A DNA stretch of 64,000 nucleotides from Thermoplasmata archaeon (GTDB lineage Archaea > Thermoplasmatota > Thermoplasmata > RBG-16-68-12 > SOIM01), in the NCBI GenBank assembly GCA_023140195.1, contig JAGLME010000004.1, positions 134,578 to 198,577 of the forward strand, read 5' to 3'. This document shows, piece by piece, positions 1 through 8,046 of this stretch (position 1 is the first letter of the stretch; each line of letters opens with the position of its first letter). Under the pieces are notes generated by a model. It made no database searches, was not told the origin of the DNA, and saw only the letters and a list, made by a program, of their open reading frames with translations. The translations under genes and the position numbers were made by a program.

Positions 1-987
1 TATGTACCTTGGGTCGAACTGGCCGTTGTCGTGAACGACCTTTTCGAATTCCTCGTGGAGGTTGGGATGTGTTCCGTTGATGCCTGTATCAGTGACCGTC
101 AGGTCCCAGGGTCCTCCAGTTATGCCGCTGCTCCACATTACGTTGGCGTATATCGCGTTGGGACTGACATCGAGGTGCGGGTACATCTTGAAACTGGCGT
201 GGACGAAACCCACATCCGGTCCATCAGCAATCGCTTGGATGGAGTGGACCGGCACCCAGGCTGAGAACGAGTTGAAGAGATGCCCCTGATAGCCCATACG
301 GTAGCCCGATGATCCAAGGCGGCTGTACAGATCCTCCTGGATAAGGGCGTTCTCGACCTCGGTGATGTCCAGTATCTCCTTTCGGATCTCATACGTCTTG
401 AGGTCGATCTTCAGATTGGTCAGCTCCAGGTGGCTGACCTCGGATGGCGTCATGGTGTTCTCGATCGGTCCTATGATGGAAACCGCATCAACGGGTATCC
501 TGGCCTTTGCACCCTGATATATCGCCGTCCTCTCGTCCATCAGTGCCTGGAGCGCAGGCTTGTGCTCCGCCCTGGTCTTCAGACTGATCTCGTGAGAAGG
601 CTGTCCTCTCATCTCCACCACGATGGAAACGATCTCGTTCTGTGAGCTCTCGTCCCCCATGGCCTCCTGAAGTTTGGGATCGATCTTATACGAAGACCCA
701 TCTGCAAGGCCCAGTTCATATTCTGCCAGTGATTCAAGGTCCTCGAAGAGAATGCTTTCCCCAAGGTAGCTGGTCCTCTCCTCGACCATGTCTTTGATGA
801 TGAGATACCTCTGACCCGAGACCGGACCAAAGAGATATTCACCCCGAGGAAGCGGTTCCTGCAACGCCTCTTCTGCTTGTTGGCTCTGGGCGCTTCCTTT
901 TCCGGGTGTCAACAGAGGCGATAACGAGCCAACGAGGAAAAGGGCAGCGATGAGAATGGGAGCCATTTTCCCGATTATTCTGCCCAA
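1..987 (-). CDS. Subtilisin-like (S8) secreted protease, 3' part outside window
   Basis: This is the N-terminal ~329 residues of a secreted serine protease; the gene continues past the left edge. A TTG start at 987 is chosen because GGGGGT sits 6 bases upstream and because it adds a basic n-region (GRIIGK) to the hydrophobic stretch APILIAALFLVGS; an internal ATG at 966 is the alternative. About 270 residues of propeptide precede the catalytic Asp motif TVTDTGINGTHP near the truncated end; His and Ser motifs lie outside the window. The order (short conserved N-terminal motif, propeptide, then TGGPWDL before DTG) matches the protease at 37059-41666, so the two are paralogs. It probably degrades extracellular protein. 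Confidence 0.85.
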   Translation of the reverse strand, partial: MGRIIGKMAPILIAALFLVGSLSPLLTPGKGSAQSQQAEEALQEPLPRGEYLFGPVSGQRYLIIKDMVEERTSYLGESILFEDLESLAEYELGLADGSSYKIDPKLQEAMGDESSQNEIVSIVVEMRGQPSHEISLKTRAEHKPALQALMDERTAIYQGAKARIPVDAVSIIGPIENTMTPSEVSHLELTNLKIDLKTYEIRKEILDITEVENALIQEDLYSRLGSSGYRMGYQGHLFNSFSAWVPVHSIQAIADGPDVGFVHASFKMYPHLDVSPNAIYANVMWSSGITGGPWDLTVTDTGINGTHPNLHEEFEKVVHDNGQFDPRYI

Positions 988-1085
988 CTTTTACCCCCTA
1001 TGATGCGTGTGTAGGGTAGTCATATGTAGCTTTGTTCTAAAAAGTTTTGTGGTATGAATCTCGATATGGATTACGGTGGCCAGAC

Positions 1086-4000
1086 CTAGTCTTTGACACC
1101 GTTTCTTCGCTTGTTGGTCTCTTCTTCTATCGCCTTGAGGGTCTCGGTCATCTGAGCGTAGTCGTGCCCCCTCCGGAGGTTCTCAAGATCTTCCATCAGG
1201 TCGTTCACGTCCACGCCCTCTTCGTTGGCGACCTTCAGGAGCTCCTCCGTCTCCATGAGTGAGTTGTCGAAGATGTGCTTCTTGTCGATACTCTCTCCGA
1301 CCTCGGCAGCCCTGTTTATCTTGGCCAGTGCCTTAAGATATCCGTCGTCCGCGAGTACCTCTTCGGCCTCATACAGGACTGAAACGGCATCTTCAACGTC
1401 TGCGCCCTTCTCGCTGAGCTCGTTGACAAAATCCCGGACCTCTCCCAGCCTCGTCTCGGTGCTCTCCCTGAGCTCCCTCTTGACGGTGGCGACCATGGTC
1501 AGCAAGGCCTCCGTCCTCTCCAGCGCTTCCTTGGCAAGACCAAGAGATTGGATCTCCGCCCTTTCTCTCTCGATGTATGCTAGGTCGTTCCTTCTCACTT
1601 CCATGTTCTTCATTTCTTCGTCAAGAGACTCATTTAAATCCGTCAAATCTGAATCCAGTTCATCCAGCCCCGACTTCTCCTTCTTCAGAGCCTCGATGAG
1701 TTCATTGGCCTCGTCCACCTTTCCCTGTGACATAAGGTCCTCGGCGGAAGCCAGCACGGCTTCCAGGTTGGATACTTGGACACCTTTCCCTTTCAGTTCC
1801 TGGATCTCCATCCGGATGCCATCTAGATCAGCACCAGCATCCTCGCTCATGGACATCCTGAGGCTGTCCGCCTCCTCGGCAACGATCCTCAGTTTCTGGA
1901 GTGCCTCAGCGCCGTCAGAGGTCTTCAGGGCATCTTGGAGTTCGCTCGCAAGATTGGACACGCTGACGCCCCAGACAGCGGCCTTTTCGATAGCTTCCTT
2001 GGCGCGCTTGATCTCGGCCTCTTTCTCCTCGGCAAGGCTTGACGATTCCCCTGCCAGGGTCTTGGCCTCCAGTGCCAATCTTTTCGCCTCGAAGGTGTTT
2101 CCCTCGCCCATCATGTCCTCTGCCCCCAGCAGGAGGCTTTCGGCATCACCGACGGTCAATCCCTTGGCTTTCAGGTCGTCCAGAATGTCCCGAGCTTCGG
2201 AGATGGCTTCTGAGGCTTCCTGGCTCAGGCTCTCGGCAGTTCCGGCGGACTTCTCTCCCAGATCGCGCACCAATTGAATCCTTGATTTGTAATCGTACTC
2301 CGAGTTCCTGATATCTTCCAGTTCTTCCAGGACATCGTTGACCTCCATGCCTGCCTCGGCAGCCTCTTCGACCTCGGATTTGACCTGCTCCAGCACTGCA
2401 ACGAAACTCTCGTGGTCATTCTTGAGCTGCTCGGTCTCCCTGGCCACCTCGATGATGTTCTTGCGGGCCGACAGGTATTCCTCTTCCTGAACGTCCTTCT
2501 CGGCTTTCTTGAGAAGGTCCATCAGATCGCCGCCAGCTGCACCGTCCTCGATGAGATTCTCGAGCTTTTCCCGGGTGGATTGAATGTCCTCCAGCGTTCT
2601 GGTGCTCATCGTTGTCTTCCTTGCGTTGAGGTCGTCCAGTATCTTGTCCATTTCCGGTATCGATGATTCATAGTCCTGGGATTCTTCAAGCATCTCCAGT
2701 CTGGTCTCGAAATCCTTGACCCCGATGCCGAAGCGGGTGGCATCATTAAGGGCCTCATCAACTGACACCTTGACACCGGACCATCTTTCATGCACCTTTC
2801 TGAGCTCTGTGATCCTCTCTTCGGCCAGATCGCATGTGTCCATGGCATCGATGATGCTATCTTCAGTCATCTCCAGCTCGGCCTTCTCGATCAACTCAAG
2901 GACGGTCTTTGTCCGAACCCCGGTGCTTTCCATCTCGGCCGCCGTCTCTCTCAGTCTGGATAACGAATCGCGGACATCGTCCCTATTGCCCTCGAACAGG
3001 TTGTTGATGCGATCGAAAAGAAGCCCCGACTTCTCTATTATGTGTGAATAGTCATCCGAGCTCTCCAGCCAGGTGATGTCTTCCTCAAGCTCGTCCAGTG
3101 ACACGTTCATCTCCTTCGCCCTGTCAATGATATGTTCAAGAGATGACATTCGATCCTTCGCCTCCCTGAACTGCTGGATCCTCTCTTCGGCCAGGTCGCG
3201 AACGTTCCTCGCTTTCTTCTCAGCATCCCGATATTTGAGCTTCTCTGCAAGCTCATTTGCCGAGTCCAGCATCTCGGACAGGTCGTCCGAAGAGACTTCA
3301 TTCCCCTGAAGGAGGGATATCCCGTGCCGCGCCTCGACCGCCGCCCAGTCCATATTCTGGACCAACTTGGACTCGGTCTTCTTGACCTCCACCTCAAGGG
3401 TCCTGATCTTCTCAATTCGTGAACTGGGGTCGCTGTCCATCTCGCATATCTGGAGATCCGATTCCAGTGAATGAGCGTCAAAACCGCCCTCGCTCAGCCT
3501 CCTTATGATCTCGCCCAGGGCCTCGCAGGCTTCGGTGGAATTCTCGAAAAGCTCCACCTTCTTCTTCGTCCTGCCAACGGCCTCGACGGCCACCTCGAAC
3601 GCCTGGCTGAACCTTCCATCGTCGTAGGCCTCGGTTGCCTTGGCAAGGATTTCATTCTCGTCGTCGAACGATATATCTCGGTGTTCTTGGACCAAGGTCC
3701 TTACCTCTTCCAAGGTGTCCCTGGCCTGGCTCCTTATCCTGTCCTTCTCCGCACGGACCTCGTCCAGGAACCTGGTCAGTTCTTCCAGGGTATCTGCGTT
3801 CCTCTCGGTCGTGATGTTCTGTAAGTCCGATTCGAAAACTGTTGTGGGAACCCCAGCGGTGTCCAGCAAAGTGAAGGTCTCCACGATCTGCCCCAAGAGA
3901 TCATCGAACATCTCGGAAAGATCGATGGCCGCCTCCAGCTGCTGCTCGGCCTTCTTGGCGATCTTCCCGGCCTTCTTGAAGTTCTGCTTCTCGACCGCAG

Positions 4001-5822
4001 ATTCCGCTTCCCCGATGAGCTTGGGCACCTCGCCTACGTCCACACCAAGCTCCAGAAGCGAGTGAAGCTGGTCCCTCATCTTCATGAGTTCGACGGTGGT
4101 CCTCTCGGTCGCGTCGGTCATCCTTTGGAGAGCGACGTCCTCTATCTTCTCGGCCTTGGCGATCACCTGCTCCAGGTCCGTGACCTTCTCCAGCGCCTTC
4201 ATCTTCTTCCTGAGGTCGGTCACCTTGACCCCTTTGTCCTTTGTTCTGTCAAGCAGGGTTGCGAGCTCTTCCATTGTCCTGACAGAATCCTTGTGCAGAG
4301 CCAGGTTCTTGTTGACGATCTCTGTGACATTGAGCAGTATCTCCATTGCCTTAACGAAGTTCTCCTCCGAGGCCGCTTCCTCCGAGATCTTCATTGCCTT
4401 CTTGATCTTCTCGGCGGGGACGCCCTTATCTTCGAGCTCTTTCACCTTGGTTCCCAGTTTACCGGCAGAGTTCTTGATCGCCCTGAGGGACTCTTTCTTC
4501 TCGGTCTGGATCTTGTCCGCAAGCTTCTCCGCCATCTCGACCGCTTCTTCGAAGTTCCCTTTCTTCCTCTCCCCGTCGGCCCCGTCCAGTATCTCGACAA
4601 GTTCGAGCCTGGATTCGGGTACAAGGAACAAGGTGTCGATGCTCTTCCTGAGCGGAGCGAATTGTTCCACGACAACGAAGTTCATCTCCTTGATCAGGGA
4701 CATCTCGGCGTTCCGCAGAACGTCCAGGCTCTTCTCAAGCCTTCCTTCCTCCAGGTCGGTCTTGGCGATGTCCATCCTGTGGGGATAAGAGGAAACGTCG
4801 ACATCCAACCTCTCAGCCCGGGTTGCGATGTCATCCAACTTCTCGAAGGACTCGTTGATGGCCACTTTCGTAGCCTCATCTATGCTGGACCCACCGAGAC
4901 TGGCCATCTTGATAGTGCTCTCGATATTCGCCGCGAGAAGATCGGTGCCCGCTTTGGCCATCAGTTCCTGGGCATCCTCGGATACGATGCCCCTGTTCCC
5001 AAGTGAGTTGATCTTCTGATAAACCGGAGTGACGTATTCCTGCTGGACGTATCTCTTCATGCGAACATTCAGTGAATCCCTGGTTTTGATGGATCCCACC
5101 CTGGCATTGGAGAAGTTGCCCTTGTTGAACTCTATGAGAATATCCTTCAAGTCCTTCAGATCCTCTTCGATCGGAATGCCCAGTCTCTTGGCTTTCTTCA
5201 AGGTGTACCAGAGCCTCTCTATCCTGTCCGATGAAATGCTGTGGGCCCGCAGAAGGCGGGAGACCTCCCAATAGTCACCGTTCTCCAGCTCTTCCTCGAT
5301 GGGTTTGAGAGACTCGTCCTTGAACAGTATCCCAGTGGAATCCCTCCTGAGCTCCATTCGGGACTTGGTCTTCTCCAGGAGCCTATCGGTGTGAAGTGTC
5401 AGCTGTGATTCGAGGATCGCGGTGCAGTCGGTCATGGCCACTTCTGATTCCTTCATCTTCCTAAATCCAACGTTGGCCTGGGCGCTTCTGTACAGGTCAT
5501 CTGCCCTCTGGGTGTCGATGCCCATGCTCTCGGCGAGACGCAGGCCGGACCGGGCGTTGTCCCTCATATTGGTGAGCTGCCTCAAGCGTGCAAGGAGCCT
5601 GGCCTGACGAATGGACAGGGCCCCGGAGACCGTGATAAGGAGTAGACCCAGTATGAGGAGGATGACGGCAATGTTCTCATCGACAACAAGAGCGGATGCA
5701 TTCCCGAAGACAAGTGGAAACGACAGGAACAGGCAGAGGAAACCAATGGCCAGCAGAAGGGCTATTATTGCCCAGAAAAATATGTTGTTGACTGACCCCT
5801 CTCGCCTTTTCAGGACCCACAT
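1086..5822 (-). CDS. Giant membrane-anchored coiled-coil protein
   Basis: A 1578-residue protein of unknown function. Two hydrophobic segments at about residues 14-35 and 48-68 form a membrane hairpin. Everything after is charged, Glu/Lys-rich and predicted helical, built from loosely repeated units of about 40-80 residues with patterns like G(V/I)xVxxLxxLLxxAE and GNFxxAxxxA, which recall helical-bundle or TPR-like repeats. The tail is most likely cytoplasmic, making it a membrane-tethered rod or scaffold. There is no Walker motif, so it is not an SMC/Rad50 ATPase. The start ATG at 5822 lacks a good Shine-Dalgarno sequence; a TATA-like TTTATAG lies near 5930, giving a leader of about 80 bases. 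No family name can be assigned. Confidence 0.85.
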   Translation of the reverse strand: MWVLKRREGSVNNIFFWAIIALLLAIGFLCLFLSFPLVFGNASALVVDENIAVILLILGLLLITVSGALSIRQARLLARLRQLTNMRDNARSGLRLAESMGIDTQRADDLYRSAQANVGFRKMKESEVAMTDCTAILESQLTLHTDRLLEKTKSRMELRRDSTGILFKDESLKPIEEELENGDYWEVSRLLRAHSISSDRIERLWYTLKKAKRLGIPIEEDLKDLKDILIEFNKGNFSNARVGSIKTRDSLNVRMKRYVQQEYVTPVYQKINSLGNRGIVSEDAQELMAKAGTDLLAANIESTIKMASLGGSSIDEATKVAINESFEKLDDIATRAERLDVDVSSYPHRMDIAKTDLEEGRLEKSLDVLRNAEMSLIKEMNFVVVEQFAPLRKSIDTLFLVPESRLELVEILDGADGERKKGNFEEAVEMAEKLADKIQTEKKESLRAIKNSAGKLGTKVKELEDKGVPAEKIKKAMKISEEAASEENFVKAMEILLNVTEIVNKNLALHKDSVRTMEELATLLDRTKDKGVKVTDLRKKMKALEKVTDLEQVIAKAEKIEDVALQRMTDATERTTVELMKMRDQLHSLLELGVDVGEVPKLIGEAESAVEKQNFKKAGKIAKKAEQQLEAAIDLSEMFDDLLGQIVETFTLLDTAGVPTTVFESDLQNITTERNADTLEELTRFLDEVRAEKDRIRSQARDTLEEVRTLVQEHRDISFDDENEILAKATEAYDDGRFSQAFEVAVEAVGRTKKKVELFENSTEACEALGEIIRRLSEGGFDAHSLESDLQICEMDSDPSSRIEKIRTLEVEVKKTESKLVQNMDWAAVEARHGISLLQGNEVSSDDLSEMLDSANELAEKLKYRDAEKKARNVRDLAEERIQQFREAKDRMSSLEHIIDRAKEMNVSLDELEEDITWLESSDDYSHIIEKSGLLFDRINNLFEGNRDDVRDSLSRLRETAAEMESTGVRTKTVLELIEKAELEMTEDSIIDAMDTCDLAEERITELRKVHERWSGVKVSVDEALNDATRFGIGVKDFETRLEMLEESQDYESSIPEMDKILDDLNARKTTMSTRTLEDIQSTREKLENLIEDGAAGGDLMDLLKKAEKDVQEEEYLSARKNIIEVARETEQLKNDHESFVAVLEQVKSEVEEAAEAGMEVNDVLEELEDIRNSEYDYKSRIQLVRDLGEKSAGTAESLSQEASEAISEARDILDDLKAKGLTVGDAESLLLGAEDMMGEGNTFEAKRLALEAKTLAGESSSLAEEKEAEIKRAKEAIEKAAVWGVSVSNLASELQDALKTSDGAEALQKLRIVAEEADSLRMSMSEDAGADLDGIRMEIQELKGKGVQVSNLEAVLASAEDLMSQGKVDEANELIEALKKEKSGLDELDSDLTDLNESLDEEMKNMEVRRNDLAYIERERAEIQSLGLAKEALERTEALLTMVATVKRELRESTETRLGEVRDFVNELSEKGADVEDAVSVLYEAEEVLADDGYLKALAKINRAAEVGESIDKKHIFDNSLMETEELLKVANEEGVDVNDLMEDLENLRRGHDYAQMTETLKAIEEETNKRRNGVKD

Positions 5823-5884
5823 AGAGGAGAAATCCCCCTTCCGATACTGTATCTTCTATCGTCTAGATAGTATTCCTTGGCCAC

Positions 5885-5899
5885 CGCTCCTTCGGAGCG
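5885..5899. other. Perfect hairpin in leader of the coiled-coil gene
   Basis: CGCTCC-TTC-GGAGCG is a perfect 6-bp stem with a 3-base loop. It lies between the TATA-like sequence near 5930 and the start codon at 5822, inside the predicted 5' untranslated leader of the leftward giant coiled-coil gene. A role in RNA stability or regulation is possible but unproven. Confidence 0.35.
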
Positions 5900-6070
5900 T
5901 GCTATTGATTGTATTCATTTGAGATACTATAAACTTTCCCTGAGGCCACACAATCGCAGCTCGACCAGACCAGTACTCCGCAAAAGTGACCGTTCTGTTA
6001 TCACTATCAATATCAAGAACGAAACGACGGGAGAAGCCGCACGGTTGTCGTGCGAGCCACCAGACAAAAC

Positions 6071-6080
6071 GATTTAAATA
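6071..6080 (+). promoter_or_regulatory. TATA box of the SRP RNA gene
   Basis: GATTTAAATA is a strong archaeal TATA element. Its centre is about 22-25 bases ahead of the GGG at 6098, where the SRP RNA is expected to begin. Confidence 0.7.
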
Positions 6081-6097
6081 TCATCTATCTCATAGTT

Positions 6098-6420
6098 GGG
6101 CTTGGTAGGCTTGAGCGGAGGGCTTGGCGTCCTCTACTAGCCGAAATCGTCATGGCGGCGCTGACAGCCGGGGACGACGTAACCAGCCTGGTGATAGGCC
6201 CTGGGACAACGATGATATCCTGTCCCGCGGGGCTGGAGGTGGCGGATGGTTTGGCCGGAGGGTCACGGCCACCGCCTTGATCGCGGGAACCGGGTCAGGC
6301 ACGGAAGTGAGCAGCCTTACCGCGTATTACCAACGCTCGTGGGGTAGCGGGGTTGAGAATGTTCCGGGATTCCCTCTTACCAGTTCTGAGCGGCTACCCC
6401 GGTGGCCTATCACTGACCTA
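6098..6420 (+). ncRNA. Signal recognition particle RNA (7S/SRP RNA)
   Basis: A GC-rich segment of about 320 bases with the hallmark helix 8 of the SRP S domain at 6281-6325: GGGTCAGGCACGGAAG followed by TGAGCAGCC, matching the GGTCAGG...GGAAG...AGCAGCC signature shared with E. coli 4.5S RNA. The 5' part has the archaeal Alu-domain layout. The two ends pair as helix 1 (GGTAGGC 6104-6110 with GCCTATC 6405-6411, allowing G-U), which is an archaeal feature. The RNA scaffolds SRP19 and SRP54 for co-translational targeting of secreted and membrane proteins. It has its own TATA box. The exact ends are estimates. Confidence 0.9.
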
Positions 6421-7008
6421 TCATAATTCGAGTTTTGTCTGCTTAGGACCCATCAGAAGTCCTTGAGCCTTGAACTCCTCGATCAGAATCATGTGAAGGA
6501 CCCAGTCCATGACCTCCTCGTAGTCCTTTTCCCGGTCAACGAGGTATGCTGGATCGTTGATCGGGAGCCTGAACCCGTTCTGTGTAAGCTTCTTCCGGGC
6601 CTCGGACCTTTCCTCGCCTGTTATCCTCTTTGCCAGTACCGTGTCCCCGAAACCGAACTGCCGGATCTCTTGAAGGAAGATCGGTCTTCTAAAGAGGTTC
6701 TGAAGTATGTAACAGCTGATGGTCGCCGCATCCTTGTCATCGACCTCCAGTGATCTGCACTTATCCCTAACCGCATCATAAATGCTCTTGTCGCTGTTCG
6801 ATGTGACCGTGTAAACCTTGGAAGGCGGGATCTCCTTGTGCTTCAGCATGCCGACATCGGAAAGGGCTTTCAAGTATCCCGTGAGAACCAGCCGGTGAAC
6901 CTTGTATCCGTCCCTCTCCAGCATCCTCGAGAGACCGCTGATGGAAGTCTCGTTCTCCTTCAAGTAATGGAATATCAGGTCCTTCATGTTCTTGTCCGAA
7001 ACGAACAT
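6421..7008 (-). CDS. Winged-helix DNA-binding protein
   Basis: A 195-residue predicted transcription factor. The N-terminal ~70 residues (MKDLIFHYLKENETSISGLS, then a recognition-helix-like LTGYLKALSDVGMLKHKE) read as a winged helix-turn-helix. The C-terminal half is a helical region of unknown function. ATG 7008 is preferred over the ATG at 7032 because the TATA-like CTTATTTG around 7040 would place the transcription start near 7015, and GGGGAG lies just ahead of 7008. It is divergent from the KaiC-like ATPase gene at 7231, which it may regulate; that link is inference. Confidence 0.7.
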   Translation of the reverse strand: MFVSDKNMKDLIFHYLKENETSISGLSRMLERDGYKVHRLVLTGYLKALSDVGMLKHKEIPPSKVYTVTSNSDKSIYDAVRDKCRSLEVDDKDAATISCYILQNLFRRPIFLQEIRQFGFGDTVLAKRITGEERSEARKKLTQNGFRLPINDPAYLVDREKDYEEVMDWVLHMILIEEFKAQGLLMGPKQTKLEL

Positions 7009-7189
7009 CTCCTCTCCCCACCTGGTAAACAACCTGATAACAAATAAGCTTTTCTCGGTAACAAACCCAGTTCAAAAATGACTATAAACCAGCAGTCGAA
7101 TGACGACGACGGCACGGGGCTCAGGAGAGTTGTGACAGATTTACCATTCACGATTACTCCCCCTTTTATTTTTTGATAATTAAACAACA

Positions 7190-7197
7190 ATATATAA
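7190..7197 (+). promoter_or_regulatory. TATA box of the KaiC-like gene
   Basis: ATATATAA lies about 37 bases ahead of the ATG at 7231, predicting a leader of roughly 10-14 bases. That leader (CCCCCGAACCCAT) has no Shine-Dalgarno sequence, so this mRNA is nearly leaderless. Confidence 0.6.
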
Positions 7198-7230
7198 GTC
7201 GCACTGGCGAGATAGTTCCCCCGAACCCAT

Positions 7231-7938
7231 ATGGATAACGGGCGAATAAAGACGTACATCAAGGGGTTCGACGAGCATCTGGCAGGGGGAATCCCTAAAG
7301 GGAGCCTTGTCCTGATCTGCGGACCACCTGGTACGATGAAGACGACGATGGCGTACAACATACTCTTCAATAGCGCCAAGGAGGATGACGTCAGAGGGAC
7401 GTTCTTCTCCCTTGAACAAGGTCGAGAGAGCTTGCTCAGCCAGATGGCCGGGCTCGGAATGGACCTGAAAGAGGTTGGAGACAAGCTCAGCATAGTCGAT
7501 TTCGGCCTGATCAGAAGGAACCTGGAGAGGATGGAAAGCAAGAACTGGCTGGACATCTTCAAGATGTACGCCGAGAACCTCAAGAAGAACACTGAGTACG
7601 ATATCCTGGTCATAGATTCACTGCCCGTTCTGGAAGTGCTCTCGAGCTTCAAGAACCCAAGGGAGGACCTTTTCTACTTCTTCGAATGGCTTCGTGAGCT
7701 GGACGTGACCTGCATCATAATCTGCGAGATGCCCGCGAATTCGGACAACTACGGCGAATACGGCGAGGACTACATCTCCGACGGGATAATCCACACCAAG
7801 ATGGAGAGGATGAACGACGAGAACATCCAAAGGAGGATCCGGTGCGTCAAGATGAGGGGTACGGACCACAGCACGGACTTCTTCACTTTGCTCGTGGATG
7901 GGGGCTGTCTACAGGTCACCAGAGTCCTGTCCAAGTGA
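7231..7938 (+). CDS. KaiC-like RecA-superfamily ATPase (single domain)
   Basis: A 235-residue single-domain ATPase of the archaeal KaiC/RadA-like group. Walker A is GPPGTMKTT at about residues 30-38, Walker B is YDILVIDSL at about 125-133, and the start IKGFDEHLAGGIPKGSL is the usual KaiC opening. The family forms ATP-driven hexamers implicated in signalling; circadian function should not be assumed. Its neighbour is a divergently transcribed winged-helix protein. Only one RecA domain is present, unlike the two of cyanobacterial KaiC. Confidence 0.88.
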   Translation: MDNGRIKTYIKGFDEHLAGGIPKGSLVLICGPPGTMKTTMAYNILFNSAKEDDVRGTFFSLEQGRESLLSQMAGLGMDLKEVGDKLSIVDFGLIRRNLERMESKNWLDIFKMYAENLKKNTEYDILVIDSLPVLEVLSSFKNPREDLFYFFEWLRELDVTCIIICEMPANSDNYGEYGEDYISDGIIHTKMERMNDENIQRRIRCVKMRGTDHSTDFFTLLVDGGCLQVTRVLSK

Positions 7939-7948
7939 TTAGACAAAT

Positions 7949-7957
7949 CTTTTATAC
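7949..7957 (+). promoter_or_regulatory. TATA box of first tandem subtilisin gene
   Basis: CTTTTATAC, about 90 bases ahead of the ATG at 8047. The same nonamer occurs at 13309-13317 before the paralogous gene, and both leaders end with the Shine-Dalgarno sequence TGGAGGAGGT, so the promoter and leader seem to have been duplicated along with the gene. Confidence 0.6.
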
Positions 7958-8046
7958 CGTAGAATTCATACAATAGTCCAGAGTGTATTCATTGGTGGGC
8001 AGAACCGATATTTACACAATGCATCGGAGAATGGAGGAGGTCTGAT

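Noticed and set aside
4062-5006. 314-codon open frame on the plus strand inside the giant coiled-coil gene
   Set aside because: Leu/His-rich translation typical of the complement of Glu/Lys-rich coding DNA; no promoter or ribosome site.
6039-6053. Hairpin GCACG-GTTGT-CGTGC just upstream of the SRP RNA promoter
   Set aside because: Only a 5-bp stem with no T-tract; it is outside both flanking transcripts or near their starts, and no role is evident.
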